Notes: a model not told the origin generated them from the sequence alone. Positions 27,437 to 36,813 are shown, counted from the first letter of the stretch. The stretch: DNA of 64,000 bases from Ruminococcus flavefaciens ND2009 (GCF_000621785.1 NZ_KK211346.1:573754-637753), one strand, 5' to 3'. Numbers and translations: made by a program.

Positions 27437-30400
27437 TTACTCCTCCTCTCCCTTGTATTTTCTGCCAAGAATGTCAGCAGCCTCAGCTACCTTTGTCTCA
27501 TCAGGCTCCCGCTTGCTCAGGAGCTCGGAATTGTCGCATATATTGATATAATCACAGTATGTGCAGGGAACATTTCCTCCCATGACCAGCGGTACTGCCT
27601 CTGCATTTCCCGCCAGAAGGGACTCTGCCATACTTACAAGCTTACCGTAAGTATAGTTTCTCAGCAAAGTCATCCCCTCCGCAGAAACACAGGAAGAATA
27701 CTTATCGGGAACTCCGTTTTTATCAAGCTTTACAGGAATGAATTCACCTCGTACGTCCTTTTCCATCGCATTGAGAATGTCCATATCCCCGAGAACAAGT
27801 CCGCTTGAACGCAGGGATTTCTTTACCGCACTGCTGTTCTTTGAGTCCACCTTATGATCCTCGGAGCTGACACTTGAGATCCTTACGGGGGAATATAGCA
27901 CTCCCGCAGGCTCAAAGCCTTCGTAGAGACCGCCTTTATCAGTCGAAGCAAAAAGATACAGCAGCATCTGCATATTTATGCCGCAGGCAAGAGTCTCGGG
28001 AGTTATGTCCTTCCGGCTGCTTTTATAGTCTATTATACGAAGATAATCCGTGTCGCCTACTCTGCATACATCCGCACGGTCAACTATACCTCCAAAGCTG
28101 AGGCTTCTGCCTTCTCCGAACGGAAGTATCACAGAATGGCTGTCTCTGAGATCGAGCTCAAAGTCATGGGGCACGAAATCCGAAGCCATAAGAGCCTGCT
28201 GAGTATAAAGGAACACCTCGGACATACGCTCTGTGAGCTTATTGAAGATCAGTCCGAATTTAGCGTCCTTTCCGAAATCTCCTGCCAGAGAGGTATCACG
28301 GTATCTGTCCGCGCAGCTGTTTATCTCCTTTTTCACTTCATCATAGGACATGGATACGAACTCCGCTTTTGTTCTTGTGCTGAGAATACCGTAAAAGCAC
28401 TCATGGGTAAGCTCACCTGCTATCCTTGCATCCAGTTCCACCTTCTCATTGATATGTAGTCTCAGACACTTATCGCAGAAATACTTGAAGTGACACAGAT
28501 TATACTCCTCAAGTCCTGTTGAGGAAAGTCTGAGCGGATCAAAGTTCTGAAGCTTCTCAATAATAGAGCTGTCGATATGATAATCCTGCCTTATATTGCT
28601 TCTGCTGATAACATAGGAAAGTCTTCTCCTGTACTCAGGGCTTTCCATAAGCAGTTTTTTTATAGAGGCCACTGAAGTATCGTCAGAGCTTCTCTCCTGC
28701 ATATAATGATAGAATGCCGAATGAAGCGTAACTGCATAATACTCGACCGGGATCTCATCATCTTTAAGTCGTATGCTTTTATCGCCGAACATACCGATGA
28801 TCCTGTCAATTATCTGAGCAGGATATTTCGCCTGTCCCGACAGATCCGACAAGGGATATGTCAGATACAGCTTATCCGAGGCAGCTGAAATAGCTTTATA
28901 TACTACAAGTCTTTCAGAGGCTATAAGCTCGGCAAGAGGTGTAGAAAGCTCTATGCCGTTCTCTGCCAGCTTTGCCCTGTCTGCTTCCGAGAATAACCCG
29001 TGAAGGCTGATACGATTCGGAAAGTCTCCGTCATTTACGCCCATTACAAAGACTACTTTCGGCGAATCAAGTCTCGCCATTCTCGCAGATGCAGCAGTGA
29101 CCGCGTCAAGTGTCTGAGGCGGCACGGAATACTGTATACGGCCTATCATTGATCTTATCATGCGCGAGAGCTCGGCAAAGCTCGTCTTTCTGTCACCAAG
29201 AGTATCGCTGATACTGTCGAGTATATCAATAAGGCAGCCCCATAAACGTTTCAGCTCTGCCGCTTCGTAGTCCTTATCCTGCCTTATTAGCTCACCCATT
29301 AGTCGGGCGGTATTTCTCTCCGCACCGCAGCTGACGATATGGTCGTAAAGCAGAGAGCACATCTCGGAGGCAGCGATACTGCGCCTTATCTTCTTTTTCA
29401 GCGAAGCTATGGGAATTACTATCTTCTTTCTTATTCCTTCGAGACGTTCAAGCTCATTATCTTCTGCCGTAAAAGGATCATTCCAGACCTCGCCGTCAAC
29501 GCCCCACTTGTAGCAATAGTTCTCCAGCAGTGAGGCCTCGGTGAGATCTATATCAAGCAGACCGCTCTTTATAAGCCGGAATATCTGCTCAGAGCGGAAT
29601 TTTCTGCTGCTTAGGATGTCAAGCAGAGTTGTGAAGTACACCATGACCGCAGTATGTGAAACAGGCTTTTCCAGACTCAGAAAATACGGTATATCGTATC
29701 TTTTGAATGCAGCCTTCAGCACATCGGAATACGTTGCGATATCATTGGAAATTATAGCTATATCACGATACCTTAGATCCCTGTCTTCGTAGAGCAAGTG
29801 CTTTACAGCCGCGCAGACATACTCTGCCTCGCTGTACATATCTCTCGCCTCAAAGATATGTACATTTTCAGCCTTTGGAGCTTTCTTCGGCTCGTTAGGA
29901 AGGTTTACAAGAGCATGGCTGCTTACATAAGCCAGATCAGGTGTACGGAAACGGCGGCTCTCACCGCATAATGTGACCCCGGTTTTCTTGCCAAGCTCAC
30001 GGCATATCATGTTGATCCTGCGATAAGTATCGTTTACGGTCTCAAAAAGGGTGAACTCTCCCGCATTGACATCATCAGTCCTGAGAGCGATACAAACATT
30101 GTCGGCTGTGGAGATCATCAGCTTTATCATAGTATACTGGTCGGCGGTAAAACTCTCAAATTCATCGAGAAAAACAGTTTTACCCCTGAAATAATCATTC
30201 AGATTTGCAACAGCAGCCGCTTCCTTTATATTATCCAGTTCGTCTTTGAAGCCGTATTCCTCCATAAGGCGCTGATATTCCAGAAAGATAGCAGCAACGT
30301 CTCTTGTTTTATCCATAAGGCGCTTATCCAGAAGCTGAGAGCGCTCCAGAAGATCCTGAGGACCGATACCCATACGCTTCATATCTCTTATGAGCGTTAT

Positions 30401-30772
30401 GATCTCCTCGGCAAAGCCGCTCTGTGTACTCTGCCTGCGGAAGCTGCCAAGTGACTCAGGGCGTGCCAAGGCTGCTTCAACAGCCTGATACACCAGTATC
30501 ATCTTCGCCATTTCATCGGCATATCCGCCTTTTCTGCCGGGGTCTCCATAAAGCTGAAAAAGCTGTCTTGCAAGCCCCGTAAAGCTGAGCGAGAACAGCT
30601 CGTTGAAGTTCTCAGCTCCGAGAAAGAAGTACAGCTTCTTATCAAAATCCTGCGAAAACTGCTCGGGAACAAGGATACAGAGCCTGTCAGCCTCCTGACA
30701 TCTGTCCTTTATACGCCCGAACATACAGGTAGTCTTTCCGCTTCCTGCGGGACCTGTTATAAATTCGACCAT
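27437..30772 (-). CDS. addB: AddAB helicase-nuclease subunit B
   Basis: Partner of AddA, with a nuclease domain and a helicase-like fold that recognises Chi. 1111 residues. Walker A GPAGSGKTT at the N-terminus, a nuclease motif IIDYKSSR near residue 925, and the four-Cys iron-sulfur cluster split between CHFKYFCDKC (one or more of its Cys) and the C-terminal CTYCDYINIC. The frame is open for 17 further codons upstream, but CAGGAG precedes the Met at 30772, which also starts directly with the P-loop region as in homologues. Confidence 0.95.
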   Translation of the reverse strand: MVEFITGPAGSGKTTCMFGRIKDRCQEADRLCILVPEQFSQDFDKKLYFFLGAENFNELFSLSFTGLARQLFQLYGDPGRKGGYADEMAKMILVYQAVEAALARPESLGSFRRQSTQSGFAEEIITLIRDMKRMGIGPQDLLERSQLLDKRLMDKTRDVAAIFLEYQRLMEEYGFKDELDNIKEAAAVANLNDYFRGKTVFLDEFESFTADQYTMIKLMISTADNVCIALRTDDVNAGEFTLFETVNDTYRRINMICRELGKKTGVTLCGESRRFRTPDLAYVSSHALVNLPNEPKKAPKAENVHIFEARDMYSEAEYVCAAVKHLLYEDRDLRYRDIAIISNDIATYSDVLKAAFKRYDIPYFLSLEKPVSHTAVMVYFTTLLDILSSRKFRSEQIFRLIKSGLLDIDLTEASLLENYCYKWGVDGEVWNDPFTAEDNELERLEGIRKKIVIPIASLKKKIRRSIAASEMCSLLYDHIVSCGAERNTARLMGELIRQDKDYEAAELKRLWGCLIDILDSISDTLGDRKTSFAELSRMIRSMIGRIQYSVPPQTLDAVTAASARMARLDSPKVVFVMGVNDGDFPNRISLHGLFSEADRAKLAENGIELSTPLAELIASERLVVYKAISAASDKLYLTYPLSDLSGQAKYPAQIIDRIIGMFGDKSIRLKDDEIPVEYYAVTLHSAFYHYMQERSSDDTSVASIKKLLMESPEYRRRLSYVISRSNIRQDYHIDSSIIEKLQNFDPLRLSSTGLEEYNLCHFKYFCDKCLRLHINEKVELDARIAGELTHECFYGILSTRTKAEFVSMSYDEVKKEINSCADRYRDTSLAGDFGKDAKFGLIFNKLTERMSEVFLYTQQALMASDFVPHDFELDLRDSHSVILPFGEGRSLSFGGIVDRADVCRVGDTDYLRIIDYKSSRKDITPETLACGINMQMLLYLFASTDKGGLYEGFEPAGVLYSPVRISSVSSEDHKVDSKNSSAVKKSLRSSGLVLGDMDILNAMEKDVRGEFIPVKLDKNGVPDKYSSCVSAEGMTLLRNYTYGKLVSMAESLLAGNAEAVPLVMGGNVPCTYCDYINICDNSELLSKREPDETKVAEAADILGRKYKGEEE

Positions 30773-30792
30773 AATATCTCCTGTAATATAAA

Positions 30793-30825
30793 ATATGCAT
30801 ACCGCATAATGCGCGGTATGCATAT
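30793..30825 (-). terminator. 13-bp perfect inverted repeat between the GH25 gene and addB
   Basis: ATATGCATACCGC / GCGGTATGCATAT with a 7-nt loop, in the 65-bp gap between the GH25 stop and the addB start. It could terminate the GH25 transcript, although the following tract is AT-rich rather than pure T, or act as an operator for addBA. Confidence 0.5.
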
Positions 30826-30837
30826 ATGTGTTATTGA

Positions 30838-32451
30838 TCAGAAACCATTCTTATGTGCGCTCTTCATTATACCTGGGAAATCGAGATAAGCATAATTGCA
30901 GTTTACATAGCCCTTTATGCCGTCGATCTGTCCCTCATTTGTGAACTGCCACATATTGAAGTGCTTGTTGAAAGCAGGCTTTGATACGCCGTAATGAGCT
31001 ACCCATACATCATACTTTGAATATACGGAAGCATCCACCCTTGTATTGAGGAAGTTTGCATAGCTCTTTACTCCCACATAATAGCCTTTTTTCTCAAGAG
31101 TTGAGCAGAAAGCATTGATGATATCTGTTATCTGCTGATTGCTGAGTGCTGCTATGGAAGAATCCTCCACTGCATAATAAACAGGGTATTCAAACTTGTG
31201 ATCCTTTATAACCTCATAGCAGGCTTCTGCCTCAAGAACAGCGTCCTCGGGAGATGAAGCGTAGCTGTACCAGTAAACTCCGCAGTCGATCCCTGCCTTT
31301 TCGGCGCCTTCCATATTCGCTTCAAAGTACTTATCGGTCTGAGTTGCAAGATCACCGTAGCCTGCACGTACTACAGCGTAGTCAACACCTGAAGCCTTGA
31401 CCTTGTCCCAGTCGATCTTGCCCTGCCATACGGAAACGTCTATTCCCTTTGCTACACCCTTATCAATATTTACAGGATAGATCTGAGCGCTTGAATCTGT
31501 CTCCGTACCGTCAGGTACGTATGTATCGGGAGATATAAGGTAAGGATAATTTATGTAGCAGTGATCAAGGTCAACATCTGTCGAAATGCCGTTTACCCTG
31601 CCTGTAGCGTGATACTGCCACATTCCGTAGCTATAGGAATAACCCGGTGCAGGAACATCCCAGTGAGCTACCCAGACTGCATATTTATCTAGCACCTCCT
31701 GGTAGATCTTGGTATTGAGCAGACTTGCAAAGGTATATACTCCTGCATAATAGCCCTTTGACTCGATGGTGGAACAGAAGGATTCTATTATTTCAGAAAC
31801 TCTTGCAGTCGAGAAGTTCTTATGCTTTGGTTCCTCAATATCAAAGTAAACAGGATAATTGATGTCATAATCCTTTATTACCTCATAACAGGACTCTGCT
31901 TCATATCTTGCGGTCTCAATATCATCTGCATAGCTGTACCAGTAGATACCGATGTCCATTCCTACCTTAGTAGCTTCTTCGATATTGTACTTGAACCAGG
32001 TATCCACCTGATTAGGGTACTTATTTGCATTTCCGTAGCCTGCTCTGATGATAGCGTAGTCGATTCCGCTGTCCTTTACAGCCTGCCAGTCGATCTTACC
32101 CTGTGCATAGGAAACGTCTATTCCCTCTGCCTTCTTGTATATCATGCTCTTATCGCCTGAATGGAGCTTTACATACTTCTGATGTGCATCGTAAATATCA
32201 AAAACATTGAATGGATTACTCAGCGACGGAACAGAAACATTCTCAGACTGTGTTGCAGGCTCTACCATCGGACTTGCCCCCGCTCTGAGAATCTGTTCGG
32301 GAGAAGTCTCCTGATCTTCCTCTTTACTTTCCGATGAATATGTGCTATCATTATATATATTGGAGTCGGCTGCCGATGCAGACATCACAACCCCTGAGCT
32401 TATGACACCACAGGTGATCAATAAGGAAAGTAAAGTTTTGCAGATCTTCAT
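30838..32451 (-). CDS. secreted protein with two GH25 muramidase domains
   Basis: 537 residues: signal peptide (1-27), an acidic Ser/Glu-rich stretch, then GH25 domain 1 (about 108-305) and domain 2 (about 334-530). Each domain starts with GIDVS and the WQ/Q-x-GKIDW pattern. Domain 1 keeps the catalytic DxE (D204-I-E206, in VYFDIEEP). In domain 2 the same site reads VYYAVED, so the Asp is Ala427 while Glu429 is kept. No cell-wall-binding domain is evident; the second domain could be that. Cleaves the MurNAc-GlcNAc bond in peptidoglycan, probably only through domain 1. Ribosome-binding site AAGGAGT. Confidence 0.9.
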   Translation of the reverse strand: MKICKTLLSLLITCGVISSGVVMSASAADSNIYNDSTYSSESKEEDQETSPEQILRAGASPMVEPATQSENVSVPSLSNPFNVFDIYDAHQKYVKLHSGDKSMIYKKAEGIDVSYAQGKIDWQAVKDSGIDYAIIRAGYGNANKYPNQVDTWFKYNIEEATKVGMDIGIYWYSYADDIETARYEAESCYEVIKDYDINYPVYFDIEEPKHKNFSTARVSEIIESFCSTIESKGYYAGVYTFASLLNTKIYQEVLDKYAVWVAHWDVPAPGYSYSYGMWQYHATGRVNGISTDVDLDHCYINYPYLISPDTYVPDGTETDSSAQIYPVNIDKGVAKGIDVSVWQGKIDWDKVKASGVDYAVVRAGYGDLATQTDKYFEANMEGAEKAGIDCGVYWYSYASSPEDAVLEAEACYEVIKDHKFEYPVYYAVEDSSIAALSNQQITDIINAFCSTLEKKGYYVGVKSYANFLNTRVDASVYSKYDVWVAHYGVSKPAFNKHFNMWQFTNEGQIDGIKGYVNCNYAYLDFPGIMKSAHKNGF

Positions 32452-32517
32452 AGCTTATCGAACTCCTTTTCATTAAGGTTGAAAAAAGAAAAAACACAAA
32501 CGCCATTCTTTTAGTCA

Positions 32518-32546
32518 ATTATACCATACTATTAATCATATTTCAA
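32518..32546 (-). promoter_or_regulatory. promoter of the GH25 gene
   Basis: TTGAAA, 17 bp, TATAAT on the minus strand, about 65 bp upstream of the start. Confidence 0.75.
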
Positions 32547-32658
32547 CCTTTTTCTCACAAAAAAGTCAATTTATTATGAAATTTTGTAGATATTGAAGAA
32601 TTTTACGAAATGTTTTTGTAACTTATGGATACAATTTTGTAATAATTAAGGAGCTTAC

Positions 32659-33609
32659 ATGAAAGAGTTTATAATTAATGAGAATGACAGCGGTCAGAGA
32701 GTGGACAAATTCATATCAAAGGCTCTTCCTGAGCTTCCCAAAAGTATGATGTACCGCCTCATAAGAAAAAAGGACATAAAAATAAACGGCAAACGCTGCG
32801 ATATTTCGGACCGTGTCAACACAGGCGACAGGATCACAGTCTATGTAAAGGACGAAGTCTCTGCCGAAAAAAAGCACGATATGAGCTTTCTCAGCTGTAC
32901 CGCAGACATAGATGTTGTCTATGAGGACGATAATATCATCATAGTCAGCAAGCCGGTCGGACTTGACTCCCATTCCAACGGAAGTCCTATGACAGACACC
33001 CTTATCGACAGGATAAAGCATTATCTTCATAATAAGAAGGAATACCAGCCCGATAGCGAGAGTTCCTTTGCCCCTGCCCTTTGCAGCAGGCTCGACAGAA
33101 ACACCTGCGGTCTTGTCACCGCGGCAAAGACTGCCGCCGCGCTCCGTGATATAAACGAAGCTATAAGGAGCGGCAGGCTTCATAAGATCTATCACTGTGT
33201 CACAGTATCTCCTCCGCCGAAAAAAGAGGATATAATCACCGCCTATCATCAGAAAGACGAGTCAAGAAACCTCGTAAAGATCTCCGACTCGCCTGTTGAA
33301 GGCTATAAACCTATCAAAACAGGATACCGTGTCATCGCTTCCAACGGCAAGCTGTCTCTGGTAGAGATAACTCTGTATACAGGCAGAACTCATCAGATAA
33401 GAGCCCACATGGCACACATAGGCGCTCCGGTTCTCGGAGACGGCAAATACGGCAATATCGCAGCAAACAAGCGATACGGCATATTCCGCCAGGCGCTCTG
33501 TGCGTATGAACTTCGGTTCGACCTGCCTGAGAAGTCGGCGTTCAGCTACCTCAACAAACTGAAGATAACAGACAATACTCCTGAATTTGAAAAAAGGTTC
33601 TTCAGTTAG
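32659..33609 (+). CDS. RluA-family pseudouridine synthase
   Basis: Isomerises specific uridines in rRNA or tRNA. 316 residues. An N-terminal S4 RNA-binding domain (about 1-65, GQRVDKFISKAL and MMYRLIRKKDIKINGKR) is followed by the catalytic domain, with SRLDRNTCGLV containing the catalytic Asp (usually H-R-L-D-R-x-T-S-G). The motif has Ser and Cys in place of the usual His and Ser. C-terminal TGRTHQIRAHMAHIG. The 3' end overlaps that of the convergent tyrA by 8 bp. Target site unknown. Confidence 0.92.
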   Translation: MKEFIINENDSGQRVDKFISKALPELPKSMMYRLIRKKDIKINGKRCDISDRVNTGDRITVYVKDEVSAEKKHDMSFLSCTADIDVVYEDDNIIIVSKPVGLDSHSNGSPMTDTLIDRIKHYLHNKKEYQPDSESSFAPALCSRLDRNTCGLVTAAKTAAALRDINEAIRSGRLHKIYHCVTVSPPPKKEDIITAYHQKDESRNLVKISDSPVEGYKPIKTGYRVIASNGKLSLVEITLYTGRTHQIRAHMAHIGAPVLGDGKYGNIAANKRYGIFRQALCAYELRFDLPEKSAFSYLNKLKITDNTPEFEKRFFS

Positions 33610-34453
33610 GCTGACCGACTCTGTGACGGAGGTTCTCCTCCTTGAGTTCGCGTCCCTCTGCGATAAGTGATTTCATTCTGTCAGCGTCCCCGTTTTTAAG
33701 AGCTTCGCTGTATTTCTGAAGATTTTCGATAAGTGTATCCAGCTCATATTGCAGGTTCTGCCTGTTCTGCATGAACAGATCCGTCCACATTTTCTCATTC
33801 ATTGTAGCTATACGGGTCATATCCTGGAAGCTGCCTCCGCTGAATCCGCATTCAAGCCCCAACTCGGGGCTTTTTACATATGCACTGGACACTATATGCG
33901 CAAGCTGAGAGGTATAAGCTATCATCTTGTCATGGTTTTCGGGACTGGTCACAACGATCTTGCCCGCACCTATTTCCTTTGCAAGTCCGCTGAGCATGTC
34001 CACATCAGACTGTGCGCTGTCCTCAAAAGGAGCGACTATAAAGTTGGCTTTCACAAACAAGTCGGCGGTGCTGTTATAATAGCCGCCGAATTCCTTTCCC
34101 GCCATGGGGTGTATACCGAGATACCTGAGACCGTTAGCCTCTGCGATATCCTTCATACGCTGTGAGAAATCGCCTTTGATACCGCAAACATCGGTAATAA
34201 CGGTGTTTTTATTGATCTTTGAAGCGTTTTCAGCAAAAAAGCGCTCAGTTCCCTCGGGGAAAAGTGAAATTACTATAAGATCATAGCCCTCATAGTTTCC
34301 GTCAAACACTTCATCAAGAGCGACATCCCTGAGAGCTGCATTTTCAATATCATGATTTATATCGCAGCCTGCCACAGTGTGATATGTGTATTTTTTCAGT
34401 GCCTTACAAAGTGACCCGCCTATAAGTCCGAGTCCGACAACAAGAATTTTCAT
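33602..34453 (-). CDS. tyrA: prephenate dehydrogenase
   Basis: Makes 4-hydroxyphenylpyruvate from prephenate in tyrosine synthesis. About 283 residues. N-terminal NAD-binding VVGLGLIGGSLCKAL, then DVCGIKG, GIHPMAGKEFGGY with the catalytic His region, and SGGSFQDMTRIA. No ACT or chorismate mutase domain. The start was moved ten codons in, behind GGAGG. Monocistronic. Confidence 0.93.
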   Translation of the reverse strand: MKILVVGLGLIGGSLCKALKKYTYHTVAGCDINHDIENAALRDVALDEVFDGNYEGYDLIVISLFPEGTERFFAENASKINKNTVITDVCGIKGDFSQRMKDIAEANGLRYLGIHPMAGKEFGGYYNSTADLFVKANFIVAPFEDSAQSDVDMLSGLAKEIGAGKIVVTSPENHDKMIAYTSQLAHIVSSAYVKSPELGLECGFSGGSFQDMTRIATMNEKMWTDLFMQNRQNLQYELDTLIENLQKYSEALKNGDADRMKSLIAEGRELKEENLRHRVGQPN

Positions 34454-34487
34454 TGAGATCAAACCTCCAGTTTCTTTTATCATTTAA

Positions 34488-34516
34488 AGTATAACGCTTT
34501 AAAAGCAAAAAGTCAA
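34488..34516 (-). promoter_or_regulatory. promoter of tyrA
   Basis: TTGACT, 17 bp, TATACT on the minus strand. Confidence 0.75.
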
Positions 34517-34617
34517 TAGAAGACATACTTTTTCTACTAAATAATTATATCAATCTGTGACCTTACGGCATAAAATGGAATGAGAGCTTTCTCATATCCA
34601 ACGAAAGGAATGATAAT

Positions 34618-35355
34618 ATGCCAAAGGTCTTTTTAAGTTCCTCCACTCAGGAGTGGAATCAGTATGCTACTGACGGCAATGAGGAGCTTTATATGAATCT
34701 CCTCGCAGATCGGATAGAACCATATCTTCGCTCCTGCGGTATAAGCTTTGTAAGAAATGATCCCATAAGGAATGTTACAGGTGCAATAGCAGACTCGAAT
34801 GCAGGAAGCTATGATGTTCATCTTGCACTGCACTCAAACGCTGCGCCGGAATCTCTTGCAGGCAGGCTCAGAGGGATAGATATATACTACGCCCCCAAAA
34901 GTGACCAGAGCCGCCGACTTGCTGATATTATAGCAAATAATCTTAAAGCCGTGTACCCTCTGCCCGATAAGGTCAGAGCTGTCCCCACCTACTCTCTCGG
35001 AGAGGTGCTGCGCACAAAAGCTGTTGCAGTTCTCTGTGAGCTGGGTTATCATGACAACTACGCAGACGAGGCATGGCTGAAAAATAATCTTGAGAATATC
35101 GCTCGAAATATCGTGGACTCCCTCTGTGATTACTTCGGTATACCATTCGTCCAGGCAGGAGCGGTTCGCTGGGGCACTGTCACCACCGATGGAAGCGGAC
35201 TGAATATACGGGATTATCCGGGGCTCTCGGGAAATATTATCGGCTCTGCTCCCGACGGAGCCACCGTTATGATAAACGGCGAGACAAACGGCTGGTACGT
35301 TATCAGCTATAACGGCATAAACGGATATGCCAGCAGCAGATATATCACATTATAA
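34618..35355 (+). CDS. Amidase_3-type protein with SH3 domain
   Basis: 245 residues. N-terminal amidase_3 domain (about 1-175), which in relatives cuts the MurNAc-L-Ala bond. The second zinc ligand (NEELYMN), the ALHSN His and the CELGYHDN catalytic Glu are recognisable. The first zinc His, normally in DxGHGG, is missing; the region reads LSSSTQEW. A C-terminal bacterial SH3 domain covers about 180-245 (GLNIRDYPG, WYVISYNGINGYASSRYI). No signal peptide is visible, so export would need another route, or it acts after lysis or in the mother cell. Ribosome-binding site AAAGGAATG. Confidence 0.8.
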   Translation: MPKVFLSSSTQEWNQYATDGNEELYMNLLADRIEPYLRSCGISFVRNDPIRNVTGAIADSNAGSYDVHLALHSNAAPESLAGRLRGIDIYYAPKSDQSRRLADIIANNLKAVYPLPDKVRAVPTYSLGEVLRTKAVAVLCELGYHDNYADEAWLKNNLENIARNIVDSLCDYFGIPFVQAGAVRWGTVTTDGSGLNIRDYPGLSGNIIGSAPDGATVMINGETNGWYVISYNGINGYASSRYITL

Positions 35356-35357
35356 AA

Positions 35358-35387
35358 AAATACCGTACAGTTTTACTGTACGGTATT
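35358..35387. terminator. bidirectional terminator between amidase and DacF-like gene
   Basis: AAATACCGTACAG / CTGTACGGTATTT, 13-bp perfect stem between convergent genes, with A-runs upstream and T-runs downstream. Confidence 0.85.
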
Positions 35388-35391
35388 TCTG

Positions 35392-36813
35392 TTATTTTTC
35401 ATCTTCGCTCTGCTGCTGTCTGCGTCTGCGGCGGTCCTTGTCGTTGACCTTGGGTACAGCGTATATAGGCTTCATAGGCTTAGCCTTGCTCTTGAAAACT
35501 ATATAGGAATAAATACATACCATGATGTAGATCGCACAAAGCAGAAAGGACACCATAAGTGCTTTGTTGAACCAGCGTGACTTGGTGAACATCTTCGCAA
35601 CATACATATTATATTTAGAAGCGGAACGCTCAACATTGCTTACCGCAACAAGCTCAACTGTACCCAGCTCTTCACCGGAATACTCAAGAGTGACCTTTCC
35701 GAGGGGCTCGCCCTTGGCTACAGGCGCCTGGAGAGTGTTCTTATACCATTCAACCTTATCTCGGCTGATAGTCGAAACGTCCACCTCATTATACCAGAGG
35801 AGAGTAAATTCTTCTTTTGGGATAGCCAGAACATAGTCATTCCCCTCTGCAAGCTCAACAGGAAGCTCGCCGACCTCGGCAGTATCAGCAAGTATGACCT
35901 GATAGGAGAAATTATCAAATGCCCAGTCGAACATTGCTATTGCATCTGTTATATGGTAAAAGGTATTGTCTCCGTCAGCATTATTCAGCGGTGACTTCAT
36001 AAGAACTACCAGATACTTATTGCCGTCACGGCTCGCCATGGTCACTATGCTTCTCCCTGCACGCTCAAGATTAGAGGTCTTGATACCCTTGGCACCGCTG
36101 TAAGCGTAATCTCCCTGACTGTCCATCATAACATTGGAATTTGTCCATATCCATTTGTCCATTTCTGGGTGATTCTTGGGATTGGGAACCGTGGGGGTAT
36201 ATGTGAAAGCGGTCGCGATACTCTCAAAATAGGGCACTCCCAGAGCATAGACCGAAAGCTTCATCATATCATTTGCAGTTGTATACTGATCGGGATCATA
36301 CATACCTGTGGCATTGGTAAAATGAGTGTCCTCCAACCCCAGTTCCGCAGCCTTCTCGTTCATCATTTCTACGAACTTTGCTGTGTTTTCTCCACCGATC
36401 TTGTATGCGATGGTCTCAGCTGCCTCCACTGATGAAGTCAACATCATGGCGTGAAGCAGATCTGTATAAGTGAGGACGTCTCCATCCTCTATCTCGGCAA
36501 ATCTAAGATCATCGGGAAATTCAATATTGTAAAGATACTCATATACCGATTCGTCAACTGTGACCTCCTGCGAAAGATCTGTACAGTTCTCTATACAGAC
36601 AACGGCGGTCATAATGTTCACCAGAGGTCCGGGCATTTGCTTGGTATCGGCATTTTTCTGGTGTATTACGGTGTTGGAGTCCAGGTTTATCATCACCGCA
36701 GACTCGCTCTTTATGGTCATTGAAAGTGGAAAGCTTACCGCCTCTGACCTCATACTGCATACAAACGGAAGTGCTATTACTGTTGCTGCAAGAGCAGATA
36801 ATAACTTCTTCAT
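35392..36813 (-). CDS. DacF-like membrane protein with degenerate active site
   Basis: 473 residues: signal peptide (1-25), penicillin-binding-type domain, a PBP5_C-like beta domain (about 325-400), a C-terminal membrane helix (about 424-444), and a basic cytoplasmic tail (RRRRRQQQ). In the SxxK position it reads PLVN (63-66), replacing both the nucleophile Ser and the Lys. SxN reads SSV (127-129), and KTG reads KTS (245-247). Flanking sequences such as NIMTAVV and NATGMYD keep the family pattern, so the alignment is clear. The C-terminal transmembrane segment with cytoplasmic tail is unusual for this family and would connect the outside domain with the cytoplasm. Confidence 0.85.
   Translation of the reverse strand: MKKLLSALAATVIALPFVCSMRSEAVSFPLSMTIKSESAVMINLDSNTVIHQKNADTKQMPGPLVNIMTAVVCIENCTDLSQEVTVDESVYEYLYNIEFPDDLRFAEIEDGDVLTYTDLLHAMMLTSSVEAAETIAYKIGGENTAKFVEMMNEKAAELGLEDTHFTNATGMYDPDQYTTANDMMKLSVYALGVPYFESIATAFTYTPTVPNPKNHPEMDKWIWTNSNVMMDSQGDYAYSGAKGIKTSNLERAGRSIVTMASRDGNKYLVVLMKSPLNNADGDNTFYHITDAIAMFDWAFDNFSYQVILADTAEVGELPVELAEGNDYVLAIPKEEFTLLWYNEVDVSTISRDKVEWYKNTLQAPVAKGEPLGKVTLEYSGEELGTVELVAVSNVERSASKYNMYVAKMFTKSRWFNKALMVSFLLCAIYIMVCIYSYIVFKSKAKPMKPIYAVPKVNDKDRRRRRQQQSEDEK

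Noticed and set aside
27436..27468. Longer AddA N-terminus starting at 27468
   Set aside because: The strong ribosome-binding site lies inside this extension and the extension overlaps the addB end; AddA homologues start near the MGWTEQQ position.
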